A stretch of 64,000 nt of DNA from the NCBI RefSeq assembly GCF_900167145.1, contig NZ_FUWG01000012.1, positions 41,793-105,792 on the forward strand, in the 5' to 3' direction. The DNA comes from Treponema porcinum (GTDB lineage: Bacteria; Spirochaetota; Spirochaetia; Treponematales; Treponemataceae). The translations under genes were made by a program, and so were the position numbers. The notes below the pieces were generated by a model. It saw only the letters and a list, made by a program, of their open reading frames with translations, was not told the origin of the DNA and ran no database searches. This document shows positions 36,129 through 45,236 of this stretch, in pieces. Position 1 is the stretch's first letter. Every line of letters begins with the position of its first letter.

Positions 36129-39100
36129 TATGGATTCAATCCTTCCTCTGTACTGAGCGTACGAGGCACGTCCGTATAAATCGCCGGTTCAAAATCCGGC
36201 ATCGGATGTGTAAGATATTTTATATTCTGCTCCGCAAGATTGCTTCCGCCAAGACGGATGAGCGTCTGCTGATTACGTGTAAGCGCATCCCAGGCACGTA
36301 TAGATTCCTGGAAATTTGAAATTGCCTGTGCATTGAGCGTACTGTTCCCTGTCCGCCGGGCAAGCTTGTACAACGTTACGCCAAGATTATTTGATGCCTT
36401 CAGATACAAATCAACGATTTCTGACTCATCAGAGCGCATCTGCGGAAACAGAATTCCTTTCTGTTCCTTTTCCGCATCAAGAATGTCAATAAGACGTTCG
36501 TAGTACCCCTGTGAAGCGTACGCATCATTACGAAGTGACAGCGTATTTCCCATTGCAAGAAGAAGGCTCGTATCATCAGGATTGTCTTCAGATGCCTTCA
36601 TAAACGAACCAAGAGCCTCTGAATAATTTTTCTTGCCGTACTGAATTGCACCGATTTTATAGCGGATTTCAGAAGTATCATTATCGTTACTGACAGAATC
36701 CTGATAATTTAAAAGCGCACTGTTCACATCACCAGAAATAAAATAATCTATATCACCCATATCGGCATAAAGTTTTCCAACCTGATGATTTCCCTCAAAA
36801 CCGCTTGACATCTGTTCATTCTGGAACAGCGAAATGCCGGAAGTAAAATATTCCCTAGCCTTCAAATATTCGCGTTCTTCTATATATTGCTCGCCAAGCA
36901 GACGGTATGAGTCAATATACTTGTATATGTCACGCTTTTTTAGTGACAGAGCATTTTCAAAAGCAAGAAGCGTTCTTTCAAGCGAAGATTTTGCATTCAT
37001 ACTGTTGTTCATCTGGACGTAATAGCGCGAAAGATTGTAAAGTGCCGCAGGATTGGAAGAATCCGCGCGGACAGCACGCATAAGCATTTCCTTTACATCT
37101 TCGATTTTTGTACGCAGGTATTCGTCAGCCGGAGCAAGCGGTCCGTAAAGCTTGTCAAGCATAAATCCGCTAAGTTCCGTCCAGTCCTGCGCGCCAAGAG
37201 ATTTTTCCTTCGGCATAAAATGTTCTTTCAGTTGCAAAACTTCAAGAAGATTATCAGTCCTGATAAAGTAACGCATCATACGCGACATATACAAATTCGT
37301 CGGTCCGTACATTTGAATAAGCTCTGCATATTTTACGCGCGCATCTTCAAATTTAGAAAAATCTTTTTCCGTAGCCCACTCAAGATACGTATCACCCAGC
37401 AAAAGCAGACCGTCAGAATCATTTACGTGATAATCAAGCACGTCGCGCAGAAGGACGTTCTCCGCCTTTTCATAGTTTGCAAGGTCATTAAGTTCCATTT
37501 CCGCATACTCAAGTCCGGCTGTTTTATCGTGATTGAAACAGTAAAGGATATTTCTGTACATCTGTTCCGCACGGGCATACTGTTTGTGACGGCGGTAGCC
37601 CTGTGCATAACGGAAGAACCATTTTTTCTGAAGGTCATACAGCACCGCTTCGTTAAATTTCAGCTCGGAATTCGGGTAGTCGTCTGTCTCAAGAAGCACA
37701 TATCCCTGCCTATAGAGTGAAGAAGCCTTTGCCGGTTTATAGATAAAATTCTTTGCAAACAGAAACAGCAGAATGCACAGACCTGTTGCAACAGAACAGA
37801 CCATTGCTCCCGGAATGATTTTATTGCGCAGCTGATACTGGAACGAACTTTTGTAAATCTCATATTCTTCGGAAGTGCGACGCTCAAAATCACGCGGAAC
37901 AGGCAGCGCAATATCAAGCATTTTTTCAAGCTCGGAAGCAAGCTGCCGGGCAGGCACTTTTTTAAGGACTTTTAAAATAATTTCGAATTCTGCTTCATCA
38001 GTGAATTCATTTTTTACAATCAAATCTTCAACTGCAATGCGGACATTAAGCGGATAGGAAGACAGATTTTTTAGGAATTTCTGGTACTGCTCGTCGGAAA
38101 GCGTATTTGGCGGAAGACCGTTGTTATCGTCAGGTTCTGGTTCTGCTGGCGCAGATGCAGGCCCAAGCTTTCCGTTTTTCTGTTCCGCAACTGTATCAAC
38201 ATCAGAAAATCCAGGAATTTCAAAATCACTGTTTTCAAACTGAATGTCATCGTCGCTTCCAAGCTCAAAACCGGACGCATCATTTCCGGCAAGCTTTGCG
38301 TCAGTATCAGGAAATTCAAGTCCTTCCATTGCAGAAATATCAAAAGTTTCTGCAGGAACAGACTCATCCGTAGAAGCAGAAAAAGAACTTTCATCTGCGG
38401 CATCATCAAGATTAAAATTAAAATCAGCAGGAAAATCATCACTACTTCCGGCATCAGAAGCATCACCAGATGAAACTGCATCCCCGGAAGAAGCGCTGTC
38501 ACCAGAAGAAGCGGCATCATCCAAATTCAAAGACTCATTTTCCGAAGGTGAAACATCTTCATCTGAAGGAACGGCTGAAGAAAAATCAGGAGTATCAAGT
38601 GAAAAACCGGAATTATCACCGTCAAAATCAGACAGCTTGAATGCATCATTCTGTTCAGCCTCTTTTACAAAATCAGAAGCCGCATCTACTTCATCTCCAA
38701 GCGGCGGAAGTTCCATATCGGAAGAATCAAACAGTCCGTCAGGAATGCCGGCATTTTCAAATTCAGCCTCACCGTCAGAAGATACATCATCAGTTTTATT
38801 TTCCGAATTTTTATCTGAAATATCATCAAAATCAATGTCAGGAAGATTAAACGCATCCGCTTCGTTTCCTAAAGCCGTCCCTGTTTCCGCGTCATTCACA
38901 TTCCCGTCAGTTTCAGAAGGAATATCCTGTGCAGGTTTATTTTCCGCCGTTTCATCAGCGTCCTGAAGTTCTATATCGTCATCACCAGAAACAAGATTGT
39001 CAACATCAAAATTTGCATCATCAAAAGAAGCCAGATCAAAGTCATCTGCACTGAAAGACGTCTTGCTTTCTTCTAGAGGAATGTCATCAACTGGCTTGTT

Positions 39101-40243
39101 CGACGAATTCGGTTCACTCACTGTTTCTGCCTGATTTTCAGAAGCAGTTTCATCCGGCGTAATGTCTTGTATATCAAGTCCGTCTATTCCAAAATTCCCG
39201 GACTGTTCAGTAACCGGCTCATCACCGGCACCGGCGCTTTCTGTTTCTGAAGGAACAGCAGGAATTTCATCAGACGTAATATCCTGAACGTCAAAACCGT
39301 CTATGTCGGACTCTTCGTGTTCCTCCAAAACAGTTTTGAAATCAGAAGCAGGTTCTGCATCGGCGTCTGCGGCAGCCGCAGAATTCTGGGAAAGTTCCGC
39401 AAAATCTTCCGCAGAGAAACTTGTTCCCGGCGCAACATCTTCACCCTCCTCAAGTTCTTCCGGTTCATCGTCAAGCGTTTCCAGCAGTTCGGCATCTTCA
39501 AGCGGTTCTGCAAATAAATCAGCGTCATTCTGCATACTGCCGCCCGTATCAGAGTTACCAGACTCATCAGCATTCCCCAGTACATCAGACAAAGACGGAA
39601 TTGAACCGGCGGCAGACACATTCTCCGCAGGCTCCGTAGAGAAGCTGTTTTCTTCAGAATAACTGTTTTTAGTTCCAGAAAATTCTTCCGGTTCATCAGA
39701 AGAAGTAAAATTATCAGATTCTGTTTCGGCGTCAGAATTTTCAGATGTTCCCTCAGAACCGTCAAAGCCTGTACCACCAAGCAAATCTTCAAGGCTTAAA
39801 TCTGAAATCTCAGGTTCTTTTTCTTCAGGAACTTCCTCTGGTTCTTCCTGGTCTACTGGTTCCATAAATAAAGAAAGATCTGGAACTGCATCATTCTCGT
39901 CAGATGCAGTGGCAAGACCAATAGGATTTAAGAGTGAAGAAACATCAGGAACCGGCGCAGAAGGCGCTTCGCTCTGTACAGGAGCAGAATCAGACGAAGA
40001 AGAACTGCCCATAATATCAGACAAATCTTCATCAAGAGCCGGCTTTTCTTCCATCGCCGCAATAACATCTTCCGATGGCTCGGGCATACCCATCACAAAA
40101 TCATCAGAATCATCAACATCCTTAATTCCCTTAGGAATCGGCAGAGAACCGACTTTTTCACCGCGCTTTGAACGCAGTTCAGCTTCATTACCAAGAGAAA
40201 GAATATCCGAATTGAATTTTTTGAGTTGACTTAGACCCGGCAT
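36128..40243 (-). CDS. Large acidic TPR membrane protein
   Basis: A 1371-residue protein in three parts. Residues 1 to about 700 are acidic and low complexity (Asp/Glu/Ser-rich, with repeats of the DIPSE, GDA and DADEP kinds) and presumably disordered. A membrane helix follows at about 805 (IPGAMVCSVATGLCILLFLFA). The C-terminal part (about 830-1345) is a series of TPR-type helices (for example YVLLETDDYPNSELKFNEAVLY, EIRYKIGAIQYGKKNYSEALGSF). This suggests a cytoplasmic acidic arm and an external TPR scaffold, or the reverse; topology is uncertain. It is the first gene of a unit with the SEC59-like enzyme. Promoter 9 nt before the ATG. Confidence 0.75.
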   Translation of the reverse strand: MPGLSQLKKFNSDILSLGNEAELRSKRGEKVGSLPIPKGIKDVDDSDDFVMGMPEPSEDVIAAMEEKPALDEDLSDIMGSSSSSDSAPVQSEAPSAPVPDVSSLLNPIGLATASDENDAVPDLSLFMEPVDQEEPEEVPEEKEPEISDLSLEDLLGGTGFDGSEGTSENSDAETESDNFTSSDEPEEFSGTKNSYSEENSFSTEPAENVSAAGSIPSLSDVLGNADESGNSDTGGSMQNDADLFAEPLEDAELLETLDDEPEELEEGEDVAPGTSFSAEDFAELSQNSAAAADADAEPASDFKTVLEEHEESDIDGFDVQDITSDEIPAVPSETESAGAGDEPVTEQSGNFGIDGLDIQDITPDETASENQAETVSEPNSSNKPVDDIPLEESKTSFSADDFDLASFDDANFDVDNLVSGDDDIELQDADETAENKPAQDIPSETDGNVNDAETGTALGNEADAFNLPDIDFDDISDKNSENKTDDVSSDGEAEFENAGIPDGLFDSSDMELPPLGDEVDAASDFVKEAEQNDAFKLSDFDGDNSGFSLDTPDFSSAVPSDEDVSPSENESLNLDDAASSGDSASSGDAVSSGDASDAGSSDDFPADFNFNLDDAADESSFSASTDESVPAETFDISAMEGLEFPDTDAKLAGNDASGFELGSDDDIQFENSDFEIPGFSDVDTVAEQKNGKLGPASAPAEPEPDDNNGLPPNTLSDEQYQKFLKNLSSYPLNVRIAVEDLIVKNEFTDEAEFEIILKVLKKVPARQLASELEKMLDIALPVPRDFERRTSEEYEIYKSSFQYQLRNKIIPGAMVCSVATGLCILLFLFAKNFIYKPAKASSLYRQGYVLLETDDYPNSELKFNEAVLYDLQKKWFFRYAQGYRRHKQYARAEQMYRNILYCFNHDKTAGLEYAEMELNDLANYEKAENVLLRDVLDYHVNDSDGLLLLGDTYLEWATEKDFSKFEDARVKYAELIQMYGPTNLYMSRMMRYFIRTDNLLEVLQLKEHFMPKEKSLGAQDWTELSGFMLDKLYGPLAPADEYLRTKIEDVKEMLMRAVRADSSNPAALYNLSRYYVQMNNSMNAKSSLERTLLAFENALSLKKRDIYKYIDSYRLLGEQYIEEREYLKAREYFTSGISLFQNEQMSSGFEGNHQVGKLYADMGDIDYFISGDVNSALLNYQDSVSNDNDTSEIRYKIGAIQYGKKNYSEALGSFMKASEDNPDDTSLLLAMGNTLSLRNDAYASQGYYERLIDILDAEKEQKGILFPQMRSDESEIVDLYLKASNNLGVTLYKLARRTGNSTLNAQAISNFQESIRAWDALTRNQQTLIRLGGSNLAEQNIKYLTHPMPDFEPAIYTDVPRTLSTEEGLNP

Positions 40244-40252
40244 AGTATTTCG

Positions 40253-40282
40253 ATTTTACCCCACAAGCATACTTTATTACAA
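40253..40282 (-). promoter_or_regulatory. Promoter of the acidic TPR gene
   Basis: Minus-strand TTGTAA (40277-40282), 18-nt spacer, TAAAAT (40253-40258), ending 9 nt before the ATG; no Shine-Dalgarno is visible. Confidence 0.6.
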
Positions 40283-40472
40283 GTATAAACTGTACACCCT
40301 TACGCAATCTGTTTAATCAGGACAGGTAAAAAGAACCGTCCTTATTATATTTACGGAATATTTTGCATTCACCTTTATTCTTATATTTTATCATAAACAG
40401 CCCGAATGTCGAGTTCTGAAAATTATGCATTTTCCGCTCAACAGAATGAGTTTTTATTCCGAAAAACGAAAT

Positions 40473-41204
40473 ATGAAACAGATTCGTTTTTTGATTGCAT
40501 CTGCACTTCTGCTTGCCGCACTTCCGTCTGCCTTTGCAAAAAAAGCGGTAATGATGGAAGAAAAAGACTTATATGAATACAACAATATCGTAAGTTCGCT
40601 GAACAGCATTTCTGCACCAAAAGTTACGGACAGATACATTATCTTCACGCAGAAAACAGGCGCACGGCATATCGGCATTGCATTTGACTACGAAAACTAC
40701 AGGACAATCCATTCGTTCCAAAATCATACGAATAAAGACGTAGACGGAAAAACGACAAGTTCCCTTATGTTCTACATTCTTGAACGCCCGAAAGACCTTA
40801 CGTCACTAAAATACAGGCTTATTATAGACGGACTGTGGACTTCTGACCCGGAAAACCCTGAATATACGTATGATTCTGCAACCGGAATATCGCTGTCATC
40901 TCTTTATTTAGGCGAACCGCTGCCGGAAATAACAGACATTACGGAAAGCGACTGCGTAAAATTCATCTACAACGGAACGCCGGGAAGTACAGTAAGGCTT
41001 GCAGGAACATTCACGAACTGGGATTCCTGGATTTATGAACTTACGGAAACAAAGCCGGGCTTTTACGAAATAGAAATTCCGCTTCCGGCAGGAAAATATT
41101 ACTACAATTATTACATAGGAATGAAAGCTGTCGTGGACAAAACAAATCCAAACAGGGCATATACACCGGATGGACGAAGTACCTCTGTCCTCATTGTAGA
41201 ATAA
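40473..41204 (+). CDS. Secreted protein with CBM48/glycogen-binding-like domain
   Basis: The frame opens at 40425, but the signal peptide starts at Met 40473 (MKQIRFLIASALLLAALPSAFA, cleavage near AFAK), giving about 243 residues. The last 90 residues form a CBM48/AMPK-type glycogen-binding domain: IYNGTPGSTVRLAGTFTNWD, then a WIYELTETKPGFYEIEIPLPAGKYYYNY-like strand series and DKTNPNRAYTPDGRSTSVLIV. No enzyme domain follows, so it may bind glucan at the cell surface or periplasm, fitting the nearby glucan genes (inference). No Shine-Dalgarno is visible at 40473. Confidence 0.75.
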   Translation: MKQIRFLIASALLLAALPSAFAKKAVMMEEKDLYEYNNIVSSLNSISAPKVTDRYIIFTQKTGARHIGIAFDYENYRTIHSFQNHTNKDVDGKTTSSLMFYILERPKDLTSLKYRLIIDGLWTSDPENPEYTYDSATGISLSSLYLGEPLPEITDITESDCVKFIYNGTPGSTVRLAGTFTNWDSWIYELTETKPGFYEIEIPLPAGKYYYNYYIGMKAVVDKTNPNRAYTPDGRSTSVLIVE

Positions 41205-41232
41205 ACAGATTCAAATTCCGCTTATAAAAAAA

Positions 41233-41278
41233 GCCCGGACGTCTGCCGCAGAATTACTGCAAGGCTTTCGCACCGGGC
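41233..41278. terminator. Bidirectional terminator between the CBM48 gene and ffh
   Basis: Stem GCCCGG (41233-41238)/CCGGGC (41273-41278) with A run before and T-rich run after, working for both convergent genes. The 34-nt loop can pair internally. Confidence 0.8.
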
Positions 41279-41302
41279 ATTTTTATTTTTTCGGCTTTTT
41301 TA

Positions 41303-42658
41303 TTATTTCAAAAGGTTTCCGAACTTGCTCATATCCATATTTCCGCCGAACTGGCTCATCATCTTTGCCTGAAGTCCCTTGTTACGGCTCACTTTTTTCA
41401 TCATAAGCTTAGTTTTTTCAAACTGCTTGATAAGTTTGTTTACGTCCGCAACAGTCGTTCCGGAGCCTTTTGCAATGCGCTTTCGGCGGCTCGGTCCGAT
41501 AATCAGATGATTTGCACGTTCCTTCTTTGTCATAGAAAGGATAATCGCTTCGTTTTTCTTCATACCGCTTGTATCAATCTGCTGGTTTGCCATTCCCGGA
41601 AGCATATCAATCAAAGACTGCATCGAACCCATTTTCTTAACCTGCTGGAACTGCATAAGCATATCTTCAAGAGTGAATTCGTTGCGCGCCATACGTTTCT
41701 GAAGGCGCTCTGCCTCTTCCTGATCAACATTTTCCTGCGCTTTTTCAACAAGGGAAACAACATCTCCCATACCAAGAATACGGCTTGCGATGCGATCCGG
41801 ATGAAACACATCGAAATCTTCTGTCTTTTCACCCGTACCGATAAACAGAATAGGCTTCTGCGTAATTGTTTTTAAAGAAAGGGCAGCACCGCCGCGCGCA
41901 TCAGAATCAAATTTCGTAAGGATAACGCCGGTAATGCCAAGCCGCTCGTCAAAAGTCTTTGCTATGTCAACGGCATTCTGACCAGTCATAGCATCTGCAA
42001 CAAGCAGAACATCATCAGGACTGACGCACTTCTTGATTTTTACAAGTTCCGCCATCATATCTTCGTCAATCTGAAGACGACCGGCAGTATCAATAATCAG
42101 CGTATCATACTGATTTTTCCTTGCAAAAGAAAGCGCGCCTTCCGCATTCTTTACAGCATTTTTTAAATCTTCTTTATAGACCGGAACACCGATTTTCTCG
42201 CCAAGAACAGAAAGCTGCTCCACCGCAGCAGGACGCACTAAATCGCACGCTGCAAGAACAGGATTTCTTCCCTCTTTTTTAAGGCGCGCGGCAAGTTTAT
42301 GTGCCGCAGTAGTTTTTCCTGCACCCTGCAAACCAAGCAAAAGGATAACGGACGTAGTATCCGGTCCTTTAAGTTTCAGCGACTGTTCTTCCTCGCCACC
42401 GAGCATTGCAACAATCTTATCGTAAATGATTTTTACGAACTGCTGTCCCGGATCAACTGCCTTGAGGACTTTTTCGCCCTTCGCTTCTTCTATTGTACTG
42501 TTTACAAAACGACGGACAACGCGCAGATTGACATCAGCTTCAAGCAATGCCATTTTTATCTGCTCTACAGTTTCCTCGATATTTTTTTCCGTTATAGTCG
42601 ACTTTCCGCTTATAGTACGGATAATCGAATTAAATGTACCTGTTATTTTCTCAAGCAT
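41303..42658 (-). CDS. ffh: Signal recognition particle protein Ffh
   Basis: GTPase that binds signal peptides of nascent proteins and, with 4.5S RNA, targets ribosomes to FtsY and SecYEG. The 451-residue chain shows the N-domain, G1 GLQGAGKTTAAHKLA, G3 DTAGRL, the TKFD G4 motif in ILTKFDSDARGG and the methionine-rich M-domain (about 330-451, with MLMQFQQVKKMGSM and KKVSRNKGLQAKMMSQ). The ATG lies within the end of gpsA (8-nt overlap), so it is the third gene of ndk-gpsA-ffh. Confidence 0.97.
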   Translation of the reverse strand: MLEKITGTFNSIIRTISGKSTITEKNIEETVEQIKMALLEADVNLRVVRRFVNSTIEEAKGEKVLKAVDPGQQFVKIIYDKIVAMLGGEEEQSLKLKGPDTTSVILLLGLQGAGKTTAAHKLAARLKKEGRNPVLAACDLVRPAAVEQLSVLGEKIGVPVYKEDLKNAVKNAEGALSFARKNQYDTLIIDTAGRLQIDEDMMAELVKIKKCVSPDDVLLVADAMTGQNAVDIAKTFDERLGITGVILTKFDSDARGGAALSLKTITQKPILFIGTGEKTEDFDVFHPDRIASRILGMGDVVSLVEKAQENVDQEEAERLQKRMARNEFTLEDMLMQFQQVKKMGSMQSLIDMLPGMANQQIDTSGMKKNEAIILSMTKKERANHLIIGPSRRKRIAKGSGTTVADVNKLIKQFEKTKLMMKKVSRNKGLQAKMMSQFGGNMDMSKFGNLLK

Positions 42659-43715
42659 GGACTTTACCCTGAATCAAAAGCTCGTCCAGAAAATCAAGCG
42701 GACGGATTTCCTTATTCAAGATTCTGTACAAGCCGTCACAAATAGTAAGCTTTATATTCTTGCGTTCGCAGATTTCATGAACATATTTACAGGCAACCGC
42801 ACCTTCCGGAAGGTAGCCGACTTTTCCGATATTTTCAATTAAATCATCAAGGTTACTAAATTTAGACAAAATATCGCTCTTGATGATATCTTGACCGAAA
42901 CGCCTGTTGCGTCCGTACTTACTTTTGCACGTAACGTCAAGATCGCCCACACCTGAAATTGAAGTAAACGTTTCAGGATGAGTAGCGCCCATCGCCATTC
43001 CAAGAGTCTGAATTTCATTAAGACCTGCAGCCATAAGAAGAGACTCAGCATTATCTCCGAATGTCTGGGAATGTTCACTTACTGCATCAAGTGCACCATA
43101 CACAACAGCGATGACGTTTTTTGCAGCGGCACAAATCTGAACACCGATAACGTCAAGGCTGGAATACACCATAAGTCCCGGAACTCTGAGAAGTTCGCGA
43201 ACTTTTATTGAATTCTTAGGATTTTCAGAGGCAGCAATAAGTCCTGTAAGCTTACCCATTGCAACTTCCTCTGCGTGGCTTGGACCTGCCACATACACGG
43301 TATTTCCCTTATAAATTCCGGGAAGAACATTCTCAATCGTTTCAAGAATGAGTTTAGGTCCGTCAGCAGACGGTACAAAACCTTTTGTTAAGGAAGCAAT
43401 TACTGTAGTACCGTCAGCAATATTCGGAACTGCCGTTATTTTTCTTATAGTACTTGCAAGAAACAAAGAAGGTGATGCAATAATCAGGAATTCCTTGCCT
43501 GTTGCAACTTCGATTATATCATTGGAAACAGTAAGATTTTCAGAAAGTTTATACCCTGGAAGATACCGTTTATTCTCATGTTCTTTATTGACGGATTCCT
43601 TTACTTCCGGCTCCAAAGCCCACATCTGAACTGTATGTCCGCCTCTGGCAAGCGCCTGTGCAAGACCAGTTCCCCACGCACCCCCGCCAAGAACTCCTAC
43701 ATTCTTAGATTCCAT
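42651..43715 (-). CDS. gpsA: Glycerol-3-phosphate dehydrogenase [NAD(P)+]
   Basis: Makes sn-glycerol 3-phosphate from dihydroxyacetone phosphate for phospholipid synthesis. The Rossmann start is VLGGGAWGTGLAQALARGGH; the typical PSHAEEVA and the catalytic Lys in CAAAKNVIAVVYG, and the NRRFG segment are present. About 354 residues, a normal length. A GTG at 43724 is in frame, but ATG 43715 is best spaced from AAGAAGG. It lies 24 nt after ndk and overlaps ffh by 8 nt. Confidence 0.95.
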   Translation of the reverse strand: MESKNVGVLGGGAWGTGLAQALARGGHTVQMWALEPEVKESVNKEHENKRYLPGYKLSENLTVSNDIIEVATGKEFLIIASPSLFLASTIRKITAVPNIADGTTVIASLTKGFVPSADGPKLILETIENVLPGIYKGNTVYVAGPSHAEEVAMGKLTGLIAASENPKNSIKVRELLRVPGLMVYSSLDVIGVQICAAAKNVIAVVYGALDAVSEHSQTFGDNAESLLMAAGLNEIQTLGMAMGATHPETFTSISGVGDLDVTCKSKYGRNRRFGQDIIKSDILSKFSNLDDLIENIGKVGYLPEGAVACKYVHEICERKNIKLTICDGLYRILNKEIRPLDFLDELLIQGKVHA

Positions 43716-43739
43716 ACAAAGCACCTTCTTTATTATTTT

Positions 43740-44183
43740 TTATATCCAGTCAGTCAGCGCATCGGCCCAGTCAAAAATCTCTGACTCATCAAAGAAAAGA
43801 CCGATTTCACGGGCAGCATTCTCATCACTGTCTGAAGCGTGAATAATATTCATATTCGTGTGCATACAGTAATCACCGCGGATTGTTCCCGGCTGAGCCT
43901 CACTCGGCTTTGTAGCACCGACCATTTTTCTTACGATAGAAACGCAGTCATCACCCTGCCATACCATAGCTACAACAGGTGCAGACGTAATAAAATTAAC
44001 TAAATCCTGAAAAAATGGCTTGTCAGAATGAACATCATAATGTTTTTTTGCAAGTTCATTATCAATCCGCATCATTTTTAAGCCGACCAGCTTCAGTCCT
44101 TTTTTCTCAAATCTGGCAATTATTTCGCCAACATGCCGGCGATTCAATACGCCTGGCTTAAACATAGTAAAACATCTTGTCAT
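43740..44183 (-). CDS. ndk: Nucleoside-diphosphate kinase
   Basis: Transfers the gamma-phosphate between nucleoside tri- and diphosphates via a phospho-His. The 147-residue chain keeps the family pattern: TMFKPGVLNRRHVGEII with Lys 9, PVVAMVWQGDD, VGATKPSEAQPGTIRGDY, and the catalytic His 115 in MNIIHASDSDENAAREI. The opening TRCFTMFKPG is divergent from the usual TFAIIKPDAV and may reflect lineage. The leader is about 3 nt and without Shine-Dalgarno (promoter 44193-44221). First gene of the ndk-gpsA-ffh unit. Confidence 0.94.
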   Translation of the reverse strand: MTRCFTMFKPGVLNRRHVGEIIARFEKKGLKLVGLKMMRIDNELAKKHYDVHSDKPFFQDLVNFITSAPVVAMVWQGDDCVSIVRKMVGATKPSEAQPGTIRGDYCMHTNMNIIHASDSDENAAREIGLFFDESEIFDWADALTDWI

Positions 44184-44192
44184 AGTTTTGTA

Positions 44193-44221
44193 ATTATAAC
44201 TGAATATAATACATATTTCAA
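44193..44221 (-). promoter_or_regulatory. Promoter of ndk-gpsA-ffh
   Basis: Minus-strand TTGAAA (44216-44221), 17-nt spacer, perfect TATAAT (44193-44198), ending 9 nt before the ndk ATG. Confidence 0.75.
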
Positions 44222-44272
44222 GATTTCAACCCAAAGTGTCAGGCTGAATTGTAGGGGCAGATAATTCTTCCG

Positions 44273-45136
44273 TCAGACTTTGCCGCCGCACTCCAAAGTT
44301 TTCTGAACTGCCTTTATAACGTCATCAGGTGTAGAAGCACCTGCCGTAATTCCGACTGTCTGCATTGAAAAAAAACGCTCCGGGATTTCATCAGCCGTTT
44401 CTATCAGTTCAGCTTCTGCACAATGCTCTTTTGCCGTCTGAAGAAGCCGCTTTGTATTGGCAGAATTTTTTCCGCCCACAACAAGAACGCCGTCAACCTG
44501 CGGGCACAAACGCAAAAGTGCATCCTGCCGCTCCTTCGTTGCAGGGCAGATTGTATTCATCACAAGAACGCCGTTTATTCCTGAAGAAACTGTTTTTGAA
44601 ATCCTCTCAAATTCAAGAGGACTGAACGTCGTCTGACTAAGAAGAACGGCTTTTTTTTCTCCGTCAAGAGTCCGAATGTAATCTTTTGCTTCCTCATCAT
44701 TCTGCACAAGAACAAAAGAGTTTCCGGCATATCCTGCAATTCCCGTAACCTCGCCGTGATTTTTATCGCCGGCAAGAATTACCGTAAAATCTAGCGCAGC
44801 ATATTTCCGGGCGTTTTTCTGGCTTGCCATAACGCGCGGACAGGTTGCGTTTATGATAATGCACTCTTTTTTTTCAAGACAATCGATAACCGAGGGTGCT
44901 ACGCCGTGCGCGCGTATTATGACGACACTGCCGGGTTCAATACCAGAAATATCCTTTTCTTCAAGAATACCAAGTCCTTTTCCGGCAAGCAGTTCAAGCG
45001 CCGTGCGATTATGAATTAGCGGTCCGAGAGAAAACACCTGTCTGTCCGAATATTTTTCCAGGGCAGATTCAGCGCTTTCAACCGCCCTGCGGACTCCCAT
45101 ACAATAACCGAGCACATCAGCAAGAATGACTTTCAT
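44273..45136 (-). CDS. ispH: 4-hydroxy-3-methylbut-2-enyl diphosphate reductase
   Basis: Final enzyme of the MEP isoprenoid pathway, an iron-sulfur protein reducing HMBPP to IPP/DMAPP. The 287-residue length is normal. Cluster cysteines lie in YCMGVRRAVE (Cys 12), INATCPRV and NTICPATKERQ. Also visible are IIRAHGVAP, the GDKNHGEVTG motif and VVGGKNSANTKRL. It implies use of the MEP pathway. No Shine-Dalgarno is seen; a TATGTT ends 6 nt before the ATG but has no good -35. It is separate from secF by a terminator. Confidence 0.96.
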   Translation of the reverse strand: MKVILADVLGYCMGVRRAVESAESALEKYSDRQVFSLGPLIHNRTALELLAGKGLGILEEKDISGIEPGSVVIIRAHGVAPSVIDCLEKKECIIINATCPRVMASQKNARKYAALDFTVILAGDKNHGEVTGIAGYAGNSFVLVQNDEEAKDYIRTLDGEKKAVLLSQTTFSPLEFERISKTVSSGINGVLVMNTICPATKERQDALLRLCPQVDGVLVVGGKNSANTKRLLQTAKEHCAEAELIETADEIPERFFSMQTVGITAGASTPDDVIKAVQKTLECGGKV

Positions 45137-45169
45137 ACCATAAACATATCATTTTTCAGAGCAAAAAAA

Positions 45170-45217
45170 AAGACTGCCCCGAAGATGCATTATAAAAACA
45201 CATCAGCAGGCAGCCTT
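45170..45217 (-). terminator. Terminator of yajC-secDF
   Basis: A 9-bp stem with one G-T wobble (45170-45178 with 45209-45217), plus internal GATG/CATC pairing, followed on the minus strand by nine T. It lies 20 nt after the secF stop. Confidence 0.85.
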
Positions 45218-45236
45218 TATTTTCATCAAAACAGAA

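Noticed and set aside
38244..38966. A 240-residue Ser-rich open frame on the plus strand
   Set aside because: It is antisense to the acidic TPR gene; long runs of TCA/TCT complementing Asp/Glu codons create it. No start signal.
40319..40342. AGGAC...GTCCT hairpin upstream of the CBM48 gene
   Set aside because: Lies between divergent genes without a T tract; function cannot be supported.
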